From an uncultured Spartobacteria bacterium (GTDB lineage: Bacteria > Verrucomicrobiota > Verrucomicrobiia > Chthoniobacterales > JAATET01): a DNA stretch of 64,000 nucleotides. A model generated the notes under the pieces. That model saw only the letters and a list, made by a program, of their open reading frames with translations, had not been told where the DNA came from and made no database searches. The DNA is taken from contig CALLUD010000006.1 in assembly GCA_938011325.1 (NCBI GenBank), forward strand, positions 744,001 to 808,000, given 5' to 3'. Made by a program: the position numbers and the translations under genes. This document shows positions 1-7,461 of the stretch, piece after piece (position 1 is the first letter of the stretch; each line of letters begins with the position of its first letter).

Positions 1-660
1 GAGCGACTCTCCGTGCAGGTGCATCCGCCCGCGGCCGTCGCCCCCGCTCTCCAAGGCGAGCCGAAGACGGAGATGTGGTATTTCCTCGACTGCCTCCCCG
101 GCGCGTCGGTTTACGCCGGCCTCAAGAAAGGGGTGACCCGCGAGCAATTCGAGCGGGCGATGGAAAGCGGCGAAGTGGAGTCGGCGGTCCATCAAATCCC
201 CGTTCACTCCGGCGAAAGCATTTTCATTCCCAGCGGCCGCGTGCACGCGATCGGCGAGGGCTGCCTCATCATCGAAGTGCAGCAAAACAGCGACACCACC
301 TACCGCGTGTTCGACTGGAACCGCACCGGTCTGGATGGCAAACCCCGCGCCCTTCACATCCAGGAATCCATGGCGTCCATCGATTTCTCGGATTTCGAGC
401 CGACGCTCGACACCCCTCGCGGCGAAACGATCGCGGAATGCGAGTATTTCCTCGTCGAGCACTGGAATCTGAACGCCGCGCGCCCGGCAGGCACCCGGGA
501 ACGCTTTGCCATCTTCGCCGTCGCGGAGGGCCAGATCGCAGTCGGAAGCAGCGTCTTTGAGACCGGCACGTTCTTTCTTCTCCCTCCTTCCGCCGAAGAT
601 CCCGAGCTTCGCCCGGTCGGCGGCAACGCCCGTGCCCTGCGAATCACCCTTCCTCGCTAG
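1..660 (+). CDS. manA: Class I mannose-6-phosphate isomerase, 5' end cut by window
   Basis: This enzyme interconverts mannose 6-phosphate and fructose 6-phosphate in the cytoplasm, feeding GDP-mannose and envelope polysaccharide synthesis. The frame is open from base 1, and the family motif LSVQVHPP is encoded immediately at the window edge, so the annotated gene begins upstream. Visible family features are the QVHP metal-ligand segment, the SGRVHAIGEG loop with a metal-binding His, and the EVQQNSDTTYRVFDWNR segment that is highly typical of type I isomerases. About 219 residues remain, ending in a small C-terminal beta domain. The stop is at 658-660. The next gene is an unrelated secreted protein on the same strand. 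The family call is secure; the true start cannot be seen. Confidence 0.9.
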   Translation, partial: ERLSVQVHPPAAVAPALQGEPKTEMWYFLDCLPGASVYAGLKKGVTREQFERAMESGEVESAVHQIPVHSGESIFIPSGRVHAIGEGCLIIEVQQNSDTTYRVFDWNRTGLDGKPRALHIQESMASIDFSDFEPTLDTPRGETIAECEYFLVEHWNLNAARPAGTRERFAIFAVAEGQIAVGSSVFETGTFFLLPPSAEDPELRPVGGNARALRITLPR

Positions 661-722
661 AATAAATTCTCCACGTTGGGCTCCAGTTCCGCCAAAATCA
701 CGCTTGACCTCCCTCCCTCAAA

Positions 723-1388
723 ATGAAATTCCATGCCGAGTCTGTTATGAAACTCCCAGTTATCTGCACTCTTCTCGTCGCCGCGACCGTCGGCGCCTCC
801 CAAGCCGGCTCCTTCGGCGGCCCCGGCCCGTGGTCCAATCTTTCTCCCCTTCAGAGCGGCATTGACGGAAGCTATCAAGCGACCGCCCGTGGCGAGAATC
901 TCATCGGAGTGATTCGCTTTGCCTACTCCGGGGGAGTGCAGAGTTCACTTCCAACAGCGAACCAATACGCCTTTTTCGTTTCCGGTCAGGTTGTCAGCGG
1001 AGGCGTCACTGCCTCGATTACCGGCAAAGATCTCGCTGGCGTTCTTGGAGGCCAGGATTTCACGGTTCCCACAAATGACGACGGCGGCACGGAACTCCCG
1101 CTTGTCTTTATTGTCAGAGGTAATCGTGCCAACGGATCGTTCGAGGGCCATCTGGATTTGGAGGATCGCATGTCCGCCTTCAGTGGCACTGGCACAATTG
1201 CTCCTTCTCCCACCGAAACGAATACGGTGATCGGCATCGACGATCAGAATGGCATCGGAGTTGTCGTCGCTCCCTTCACGATTCCTGGCAGTGCGATTGT
1301 GGAGACAGACTTCAAATTTGAAGGTGTGCGCACGAGTGTTGTTGCGCAGGGATCCGGGACGGGTGGCGTTGGCAACACCACCAATTAA
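723..1388 (+). CDS. Secreted protein of unknown function
   Basis: I do not recognise a family. The 221-aa product begins with a signal peptide; the better start may be the second Met at 747 (MKLPVICTLLVAATVGASQA), giving a normal n-region, hydrophobic core and Ala-X-Ala-like cleavage site. The mature part is rich in Gly, Ser, Thr and Val and reads like a beta-sandwich or repeat protein, with an acidic patch near residues 115-125 and no cysteines in the mature region. It ends just ahead of a pseudopilin gene (18-nt gap), so the two may be co-transcribed. Neither start has a clear Shine-Dalgarno sequence. Confidence 0.6.
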   Translation: MKFHAESVMKLPVICTLLVAATVGASQAGSFGGPGPWSNLSPLQSGIDGSYQATARGENLIGVIRFAYSGGVQSSLPTANQYAFFVSGQVVSGGVTASITGKDLAGVLGGQDFTVPTNDDGGTELPLVFIVRGNRANGSFEGHLDLEDRMSAFSGTGTIAPSPTETNTVIGIDDQNGIGVVVAPFTIPGSAIVETDFKFEGVRTSVVAQGSGTGGVGNTTN

Positions 1389-1406
1389 GGCATCTCAAAG
1401 CCGCCC

Positions 1407-1964
1407 TTGCATATAGACAGGCTAAACAGAGGGCTAGAGGTTTCGAACCCCGCACGATCACGTGCGGGGTTCACGCTTTTGGAACTCCTTGCCACGGTCG
1501 GGATCATTGTCATCCTGATCCTGTTGTTCATTGGGGTCGCGCAGCGCCTTCCCGGAGCTGCAGATCGTGCAGCATGCACCGCGAACCTCCGCTCCCTGCG
1601 AGTGGCGCTGGACACTTATCTTCAGACGGAGGGACATTGGCCCGATGTCCCGAAATTTACCGCCGCCCAGGAGGAAGCCCGGGCGGACTGGTGGATCAAT
1701 GAGCTGAAGCCCTACGGAATCATCGAAAAGAACTGGCAGTGCCCCGGGATTCTTCGTCTTGGGCGCATTCAGCAGAAAGGCTATTCTCCGCGCCTTCACT
1801 ACACCGTCACCGAGTTTGATCAAAAGCCGGAGACTCCAAAAAAGTGGCCGCACATGCCATGGGTCGTCGAGAATGCCAACGTTCACGGGCATGGAGCGCT
1901 TTGCGTCCTGCTCGACGGTTCCGTCCACGACTGGGACCTCTATATCGAGAAATTCGTGGACTGA
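1407..1964 (+). CDS. Type II/IV pseudopilin-like protein
   Basis: The sequence AGFTLLELLATVGIIVILILL near residues 21-41 is a classic prepilin peptidase site (cleavage after Gly, with Glu at +5 of the mature protein) followed by the hydrophobic assembly helix. The body (NLRSLRVALDTYLQTEGHWPD) resembles GspG-like pseudopilins, which build a short periplasmic pseudopilus. The assigned start is a TTG at 1407 with no good ribosome site; the leader would be 21 residues, and the true start could lie elsewhere in this region. A perfect 12-bp inverted repeat (1445-1472) straddles the cleavage-site codons. No secretion ATPase or peptidase is adjacent. Confidence 0.75.
   Translation: MHIDRLNRGLEVSNPARSRAGFTLLELLATVGIIVILILLFIGVAQRLPGAADRAACTANLRSLRVALDTYLQTEGHWPDVPKFTAAQEEARADWWINELKPYGIIEKNWQCPGILRLGRIQQKGYSPRLHYTVTEFDQKPETPKKWPHMPWVVENANVHGHGALCVLLDGSVHDWDLYIEKFVD
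1445..1472. repeat. Perfect 12-bp inverted repeat with 4-nt loop
   Basis: Arms at 1445-1456 and 1461-1472 are exactly complementary around the loop ATCA. The core is CGCACG-N4-CGTGCG. It lies in the first 22 codons of the pseudopilin gene, so it could fold in the mRNA near the start or act as an operator on DNA. The same CGCACG-N4-CGTGCG core recurs at 18750-18765. Confidence 0.7.
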
Positions 1965-1970
1965 GGCGGC

Positions 1971-4490
1971 TTAGCGCCACTCGTGCTTCGGATAACGCCG
2001 TGCGAGCTGCGGCTTGATCTCCGGGTAGACCTCTTTCCAGAAATTCCCGAGATCCCGGGTTACCTGCACGGGGCGCATGTTTGGGGCCAGCACCTGGATC
2101 GTCAGCGGCACCCGCCCTCCGGCAATTTTCAGCGGGCCTGACAAATCATAGAGGTCCTGGATGCGCACCGCGATGAACGGGTCTGCATCCATCGCATACG
2201 TGATCTTGGCCCTTCGTCCGCCCGGAAGCTCGATTCGCCCCGGCGCGAAACGGTCGACGTCGTGCTGTTGCTGCGGAGTCAACCAACCGCGCACCACATC
2301 CCGCACAGGACGGTCCTTGATATCCCGATAGCTCGTCGCGTCGCGGCAGATCTCGTGGATCAGCAACTCCCGATCGGCCTCCCCGATCGGCGGGATGTTT
2401 CGCTCCGGCATCCACTGCGAAAGCCGGTTCACGCGTATAATCCATTGCTCGATGTCATCCGTCCACTGGCGCAGGACCAGATTTCCCGCAATGACCTCCG
2501 CAGCCAGACAGGCGGACGCTTCCTCTGACGGCAGAGCGTCCCGATCGCGCTCTTCGAGCACCAGATCGCGATAAACCCGGGAATAACGCCGGACGACGCG
2601 ATTCTGCGAGCGATCAAAGCACACGTCGCTTTCTTCGAGGAAATCCTCGGGAAACATCTCCTCGAGCCATTCCTCTTCGATGGCAGTTGCCCGCGTCAGC
2701 AAAACCTGCGCCTCGCCGCCGCGCTCGATGTCATCGATTCCCGCCACGACAATGAGCTTCGCGTCCCGCGCCACGCTGTCCCGCGCAAGCATTCCGCGAC
2801 GTCCGTGCACGACGTCAAAAATCAGTGTTCCCGCGCTGCGCCGCCGGGCGACCTGGTCCGCAAATCCGGCGAGCACACATTTTGCAATCGCGGAGTCCTC
2901 GGCAGACCTCGCTTCGACATCGAGCCCCTCGCGTTTCGCGATCTCGAGAAACTGCTCGAACAGCCTGCCGACCTGGCGGGCGCCCTCGGCATGCACGGCG
3001 AGCCGCCGACACGCGTCGGTTCGATATCCCTGCCGGTTTGCCCAGGACCAGGCACGCATCAGGATTTGAAAGTCAGAAATTCCTTCGCCGAAAGCATCCT
3101 CCCGCTCGGCCTCGATGCGTTTGTCCGCGCGCAACAAAATGTCGCGCGACTGGGTGAGCGCCGCAATAAGGGCCGCCGCGCGCACGCAGCCAAGTTGCTC
3201 GGCGGCGAGAAACATCCGCGCGTAACGTGGGTGGACCGGAAACGAAAGCATCCGTCGACCGATCGCCGTGATTGCGCCATCCCGGTCCAGCGCGCCGAGA
3301 TCTCGCAGCAGCGTCACCGATCGCTCGAGGGATTTTGGATCGGGCGGCTCCAGCCAGCGGAATTTCTCCAGATCCCCCACACCGGCCGCTTTCAGCGTGA
3401 GCACCGTTTCGGCAAGGTCGAGCCGGCGAATCTCCGGTTGCTCCGCCGCAGGCCGGCGCTCGTGATCCCGCTGCGTCCACAGGCGCAGGCAGCGCCCGGG
3501 CGCAGTGCGGCCCGCACGCCCCGCCCGCTGATCCGCCGAGGCGTGGCTGATCTTTTCGATGTAAAGCGTGTTGATCCCCCGATGCGGATCGAACCTCGCC
3601 ACGCGCGCCAGCCCTGAATCGACGACCAGCGTCACGCCCTGAATCGTCAGCGAAGTCTCCGCGACGTTTGTGGACACAATGATTCGCCGCTCGTCCGACT
3701 CGCCCACCGCAGCGTCCTGCTGGTCGGGCGGCAGTTCACCATGGAGCGGCAGCACGGGCACGCGCCCGCCGAGGCGATACTGGATCGCCTGAATCGTCCG
3801 CTGAATCTCGTAGGCGCCCGGCATGAAAACGAGAACATGCCCGGGCGTGGACGGATAGGCCTTCGCGACCGCCTCGGCGGCCTGCTCCCAGACGGGTTCG
3901 TTCGATGGCTCTCGCTGCAGAAACTCGACCTCGACGGGAAAGGTGCGCCCCTCCGATTCGACGATCTCGCACGGCGCAAGATACGTTTCCAGTTCGCCCT
4001 TCCGGAGCGTCGCCGACATCACGATGAGCTTGAGATCGGGCCGGGCCGTTTCCTGGAGGTCCAGCGCCTTCGCCAGCGAAAGGTCGCCGAACAGGTGCCG
4101 TTCGTGAAATTCGTCGAACAGGATCACCGAGACGTCGGCGAGTTCGGGATCGGCCAGCATGCGGCGGAGGAGAATGCCCTCCGTCACGTAAAGAATCCGT
4201 GTCGCGGGCCCGGAGACGTTATCCAGCCGGATCTGATAGCCCACCTCCGTGCCGAGCTTCACGCCCCGTTCTCTGGCCACGCGCGCGGCAAGCATGCGCG
4301 CTGCGAGCCGGCGCGGCTGAAGGATGACGATCTGCCCGTTTCCGGCGACTCCGGAGTCGAGCAGCATTTGCGGCACCTGGGTCGACTTCCCCGAACCGGT
4401 CGGCGCACGAAGAATCAGCCGGCTGGAACGGGTGATTCCAGCGATCAGTTCCTCATGGACATCATGAATCGGAAGTCGGGTCTCGGTCAC
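1971..4490 (-). CDS. hrpB: DEAH-box ATP-dependent helicase HrpB
   Basis: An 839-aa superfamily 2 helicase of the HrpB type, a cytoplasmic nucleic-acid-stimulated ATPase whose cellular role is poorly defined in most bacteria. Visible motifs are Walker A TGSGKST at residues 31-37, the DEFH box at about 126-129 (HrpB proteins carry this variant of DEAH), motif III SAT near 160, the motif V/VI region with NVAETSLTIQGV and QRAGRAGRTAPG, then a helicase-associated domain and the long HrpB-specific C-terminal domain. The length matches the family. It is convergent with the pseudopilin gene (stops 7 bp apart) and transcribed away from the gene at 4608. Confidence 0.93.
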   Translation of the reverse strand: MTETRLPIHDVHEELIAGITRSSRLILRAPTGSGKSTQVPQMLLDSGVAGNGQIVILQPRRLAARMLAARVARERGVKLGTEVGYQIRLDNVSGPATRILYVTEGILLRRMLADPELADVSVILFDEFHERHLFGDLSLAKALDLQETARPDLKLIVMSATLRKGELETYLAPCEIVESEGRTFPVEVEFLQREPSNEPVWEQAAEAVAKAYPSTPGHVLVFMPGAYEIQRTIQAIQYRLGGRVPVLPLHGELPPDQQDAAVGESDERRIIVSTNVAETSLTIQGVTLVVDSGLARVARFDPHRGINTLYIEKISHASADQRAGRAGRTAPGRCLRLWTQRDHERRPAAEQPEIRRLDLAETVLTLKAAGVGDLEKFRWLEPPDPKSLERSVTLLRDLGALDRDGAITAIGRRMLSFPVHPRYARMFLAAEQLGCVRAAALIAALTQSRDILLRADKRIEAEREDAFGEGISDFQILMRAWSWANRQGYRTDACRRLAVHAEGARQVGRLFEQFLEIAKREGLDVEARSAEDSAIAKCVLAGFADQVARRRSAGTLIFDVVHGRRGMLARDSVARDAKLIVVAGIDDIERGGEAQVLLTRATAIEEEWLEEMFPEDFLEESDVCFDRSQNRVVRRYSRVYRDLVLEERDRDALPSEEASACLAAEVIAGNLVLRQWTDDIEQWIIRVNRLSQWMPERNIPPIGEADRELLIHEICRDATSYRDIKDRPVRDVVRGWLTPQQQHDVDRFAPGRIELPGGRRAKITYAMDADPFIAVRIQDLYDLSGPLKIAGGRVPLTIQVLAPNMRPVQVTRDLGNFWKEVYPEIKPQLARRYPKHEWR

Positions 4491-4607
4491 CCCAACCCTC
4501 TAGCGCGTCCTCGAAGCGCCGACGAACAGAATGTCCGTCCCGCCGGCCGCGGAAATCGCCTTTGTTCGCGCTGGCGCCTGTCGCCGGCTTTATGTAGCGT
4601 GCCGCAA

Positions 4608-5423
4608 ATGCGATTTCGTCTGCGAATCACTGGCCCCATGCTGGCCGCCGTGAGCACGGTATGGACGGCAACCGCGCAGGACGCAACGTTGCCACCCGAA
4701 GAAATCGACTCGGCTGCCATCGTGGAGGCCGTATCCATTCCAACACCCGGGGAATTTTTTGCCGCACTGAACAAAGTCGAGCGACCCAACTGGTCGAAAG
4801 TCACCCGGCAGGCCCCTCCCATCGCGCCGGGCAGTCGCGCGAAAAACGCCCTCAACCTCGGCACGAGGGTCTCGGACGGCTTCATCGCCGTGGAGGCACA
4901 GGACGGTCAGCAGGTGAAGAATGTCGGCAAGGACATCATCGACCTCGCGAAGAGCCTCGGCGTCTCACAGAGCATTCTCGCGCGCGGAAACAGCATCAAC
5001 GATTTCGCTGAAAACAACGAGTGGAACACCCTCAAGGAGGAGCTCGAAGCGACCGAGAACGAAGTGAAGCTCCAGATGCTTGAGCAAAAGGACGATGATC
5101 TCGTGACTCTCGTGACCGTGGGCGCCTGGCTGCGCGGCGCGCAGGCCGTGACCGACATGGTCGCCGAAAACTACCTCCCGGAGTCCGCCTCGCTGGTTCG
5201 CCAGCCGGCCATTGTCGGCCACCTCGTTTCAAGGATCGACGCACTCGACCAGAAGCTTCAAGCCGACGAGCTGGTCAGCAGCGTGAAAGGCGGCCTCGCG
5301 GAAATTCAAACCATCACCGCCAGCGAGGAAGTGCCCTCGGCGGAAAATGTGGAGCGCATTCGCACGATCACGACCGAACTCGTCAAAGCCGTCTGCGAGC
5401 CCACTTCCGCACCCGCGCCATGA
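4608..5423 (+). CDS. Exported protein of unknown function, alpha-helical
   Basis: A 271-aa product starting at ATG 4608 with a signal-peptide-like N-terminus ending in TATAQDA. The same frame is open far upstream, but that part is antisense to hrpB and is not considered coding. The mature protein is rich in Glu, Asp, Val and Leu and appears helical, with an EELEATENEVKLQMLEQ stretch that could form a coiled coil. I recognise no domain. It overlaps the next gene by 4 bp (ATGA), so the two are probably translationally coupled; both appear to be periplasmic. Confidence 0.7.
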   Translation: MRFRLRITGPMLAAVSTVWTATAQDATLPPEEIDSAAIVEAVSIPTPGEFFAALNKVERPNWSKVTRQAPPIAPGSRAKNALNLGTRVSDGFIAVEAQDGQQVKNVGKDIIDLAKSLGVSQSILARGNSINDFAENNEWNTLKEELEATENEVKLQMLEQKDDDLVTLVTVGAWLRGAQAVTDMVAENYLPESASLVRQPAIVGHLVSRIDALDQKLQADELVSSVKGGLAEIQTITASEEVPSAENVERIRTITTELVKAVCEPTSAPAP

Positions 5424-5893
5424 TCCGCCACGCTTCCATATTCGCTGCGGCGGCAGTGCTCGCGAGCCCCGCGTTGGCCCAGACACCGCCGGAAAACCCG
5501 CCCGTGCCCCCGCAAACCGCTCCGACACTCAGCCCTGAATCACAAACGCGCAGCGCCGTTCTCGAGCTCGCCGGCGCCTTTTCGAACGACGGTTTCAAGA
5601 TTCGCGACGGCTTCTGGTATGCGACCGTGGAACCCGGCAAGCCGCAGATTCTCGAGGTGAATCTCTTCGCCGGAAACGAATACTGGTTCTGCGTCGCCGG
5701 CACGGTCACCGCGCAGGGAATCAGCGTCGAGGTTTACGACGACAAAGGAGCCCTGCTCGACCAGGAAACCTACGCGGATGCCGCCACGGCCGCCGCCGGC
5801 GTCGTCGCATCCTACAGCGGACCCTACTACGTGAAGGTCACGCTTCCCGAGGGCGAGAAAAGCCCGTTCTGTCTGGTTTACTGCTACAAATAA
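5420..5893 (+). CDS. Small exported protein of unknown function
   Basis: A 157-aa protein with a clear signal peptide (MIRHASIFAAAAVLASPALAQ) followed by a Pro-rich linker (residues 22-42) and a compact beta-rich domain. The segment DGFWYATVEPGKPQILEVNLFAGNEYWFCVAG and the later SGPYYVKVTLPEGEKSP resemble small carbohydrate- or envelope-binding beta folds, but no family is assigned. Two Cys occur near the C-terminus (FCLVYCYK). The start codon overlaps the stop of the upstream exported protein by 4 bp, and a tandem ACT protein follows 2 bp downstream. Confidence 0.7.
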   Translation: MIRHASIFAAAAVLASPALAQTPPENPPVPPQTAPTLSPESQTRSAVLELAGAFSNDGFKIRDGFWYATVEPGKPQILEVNLFAGNEYWFCVAGTVTAQGISVEVYDDKGALLDQETYADAATAAAGVVASYSGPYYVKVTLPEGEKSPFCLVYCYK

Positions 5894-5895
5894 GA

Positions 5896-6360
5896 ATGCC
5901 CGAATCCGCCACGATCGAAAAAATGGACGACCACGCTGTCCGTCATTTTTCCGTCTTTCTGGACAACAAGGTGGGCGCGCTGCTCGAAGTGGTGAAGCTG
6001 CTCAACGAGGAAAACATCGTGGTCCTCGCGCTGAGCATTCAGGACTCCGCAGAGAGTTCCATCTGCCGCTTCATTGTCAGCGACCCGGACCGCGTCGAGG
6101 AGTTGTTCGAAGAACACGACATTCCCCACAGCGTGTCCGACGTCGTCGTCACCGAGTTGAAAGATGGAGCGCTGGGCCTCGCGAAGGTGCTCGCCACTCT
6201 CCTCAAGGCCGAGGTGAACATTCTCTTCAGCTATCCGCTGCTCATTCGTCCCCGCGGCCGGGCGGTCCTCGCCCTGCACGTGGATGACGTGGAATGCGCG
6301 ACCGCCGTGTTGCGTGGCGACGGATTTCCAACCCTCACCCAGGCCGACCTCTCACGCTAG
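5896..6360 (+). CDS. Tandem ACT-domain protein
   Basis: A 154-aa cytoplasmic protein made of two ACT modules (about residues 15-80 and 85-150). The first starts HFSVFLDNKVGALLEVVKLLNEENI, a textbook ACT beta-alpha start. ACT domains bind amino acids and usually regulate metabolic enzymes; stand-alone pairs of this kind are common next to amino-acid or acetate genes, but nothing here identifies the ligand. The start is taken at ATG 5896, 2 nt after the upstream stop. The operon-like position after two exported proteins does not suggest a shared pathway. Confidence 0.8.
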   Translation: MPESATIEKMDDHAVRHFSVFLDNKVGALLEVVKLLNEENIVVLALSIQDSAESSICRFIVSDPDRVEELFEEHDIPHSVSDVVVTELKDGALGLAKVLATLLKAEVNILFSYPLLIRPRGRAVLALHVDDVECATAVLRGDGFPTLTQADLSR

Positions 6361-6371
6361 GCTTCCAAACC

Positions 6372-7073
6372 ATGAACCGACTTCTCCCCGCCGCCATCGC
6401 CATCATCACCTCCATTCACTTCGCGAGTGCCGGAGTCGTGATCAAACAAACCATCGAGCAGACCGGCCCGATGCCGCTGAATACGGACATGACGATTTCG
6501 GTGTCCGGCGAGGACGTCCGCATCGACATCGGCAAGGACATATCCACGATCGTCAATTCCTCAAGCGGCGAGATCGTCTCGCTCATGCACGCCCAAAAAA
6601 TGGCGATGCAACTCCCGAAAGGCACCCTGGACGTGGTGAAGGAAAAGGCCGCGGAGAATCGCTCCAGCACGAAGCCCGACATCAAGCCCACCGGCAAGAG
6701 CGAGGAGATCAACGGATTCCACTGCGAGGAATACACCGGCACCTACGAGGGAATGAACGTGACCTACTGGACGACGCAGGACATCCGCAACACCGAGGAA
6801 ATCCTTGCGCAGCTGGAGAAACTTTCCGGCGAGGCCGACCCGTTCAAGGGAGCCCTCGATGGCAAATCGATTCCCGGCATCCCGATCCGCACCGTGGTGG
6901 AATCGCCGCAAATCGGGAAATCGACGATGACGGTCCAGTCGATTGAGGAAAAGAACATCCCGGCGTCCGAGTTCGACGTGCCGGCGGATTACAAGACGAT
7001 GCAGATGCCGCAGATGCCCTCTGCTCCCGGCGCGGAAACTCCGCTTGTCCCGGCGCCCTCCACCGGCAACTAG
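6372..7073 (+). CDS. Exported protein, DUF4412-like
   Basis: A 233-aa product starting at ATG 6372 (MNRLLPAAIAIITSIHFASA, a signal peptide). The mature region alternates short strands: a GVVIKQTIEQTG opening, a SVSGEDVRIDIGKDISTIVNSSSGE segment reporting a stored-state-like hairpin, NGFHCEEYTGTYEGMNVTYW, then a Pro-rich C-terminus. This order resembles DUF4412 periplasmic proteins, whose function is unknown. The family assignment is by overall pattern only. Its last 4 bp overlap the stop of the convergent ferredoxin-like gene. Confidence 0.65.
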   Translation: MNRLLPAAIAIITSIHFASAGVVIKQTIEQTGPMPLNTDMTISVSGEDVRIDIGKDISTIVNSSSGEIVSLMHAQKMAMQLPKGTLDVVKEKAAENRSSTKPDIKPTGKSEEINGFHCEEYTGTYEGMNVTYWTTQDIRNTEEILAQLEKLSGEADPFKGALDGKSIPGIPIRTVVESPQIGKSTMTVQSIEEKNIPASEFDVPADYKTMQMPQMPSAPGAETPLVPAPSTGN

Positions 7074-7441
7074 CCTCCCGCGCGAACGGCCACCCATTCC
7101 GTGATCGGCACCCCGCCGATCACGTGCTCGTCCAGAATGCGCTCGAGACGCTCGGGTGTCACTGCACCATACCAGACGCCGTCCGGTTGAACGACCAGCC
7201 ACGGGCCGCCCGCGCACACTCGAAAACAGGCGGCTTTGGTCCGCAGCACCGGCACCGGGAGTTTCCTCGTCCGCGCCTTCAGCAATTGCCACAGCTCCTC
7301 TCCGGCACTTGGATCACAGCAATCCGGACCGACGCATAAAAACAGATGCCGTGTCGCGGACCGAATCTCCGCCTCGGAAATTTTTGATCCTTCCGGCAGT
7401 GCCATCGGAAGCATCGTGCACACCGGCTTGCCCGCCGACAA
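7070..7441 (-). CDS. Thioredoxin-like 2Fe-2S ferredoxin domain protein
   Basis: A 123-aa cytoplasmic protein. The pattern is FLCVGPDCCDPSAGEELW then KAACFRVCAGGPWLVVQPDG, with the Cys spacing and CAGGPWLVVQP turn typical of the small (2Fe-2S) ferredoxin domain of the thioredoxin-like fold, also seen in NuoE-type subunits. It could carry electrons to an unknown partner. The assigned start at 7441 gives a short N-terminal extension; Met 10 or Met 13 are alternatives. It is transcribed convergently with the DUF4412-like gene and divergently from the large TPR gene, starting about 20 bp away. Confidence 0.75.
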   Translation of the reverse strand: MSAGKPVCTMLPMALPEGSKISEAEIRSATRHLFLCVGPDCCDPSAGEELWQLLKARTRKLPVPVLRTKAACFRVCAGGPWLVVQPDGVWYGAVTPERLERILDEHVIGGVPITEWVAVRAGG

Positions 7442-7461
7442 CCCTGCTCTACGCTGGGCGC

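Noticed and set aside
3741..4607. A long plus-strand frame antisense to hrpB, in frame with the exported protein at 4608
   Set aside because: hrpB is a certain gene; the antisense part has basic, repetitive composition and no family match. Only the part from ATG 4608 is kept.
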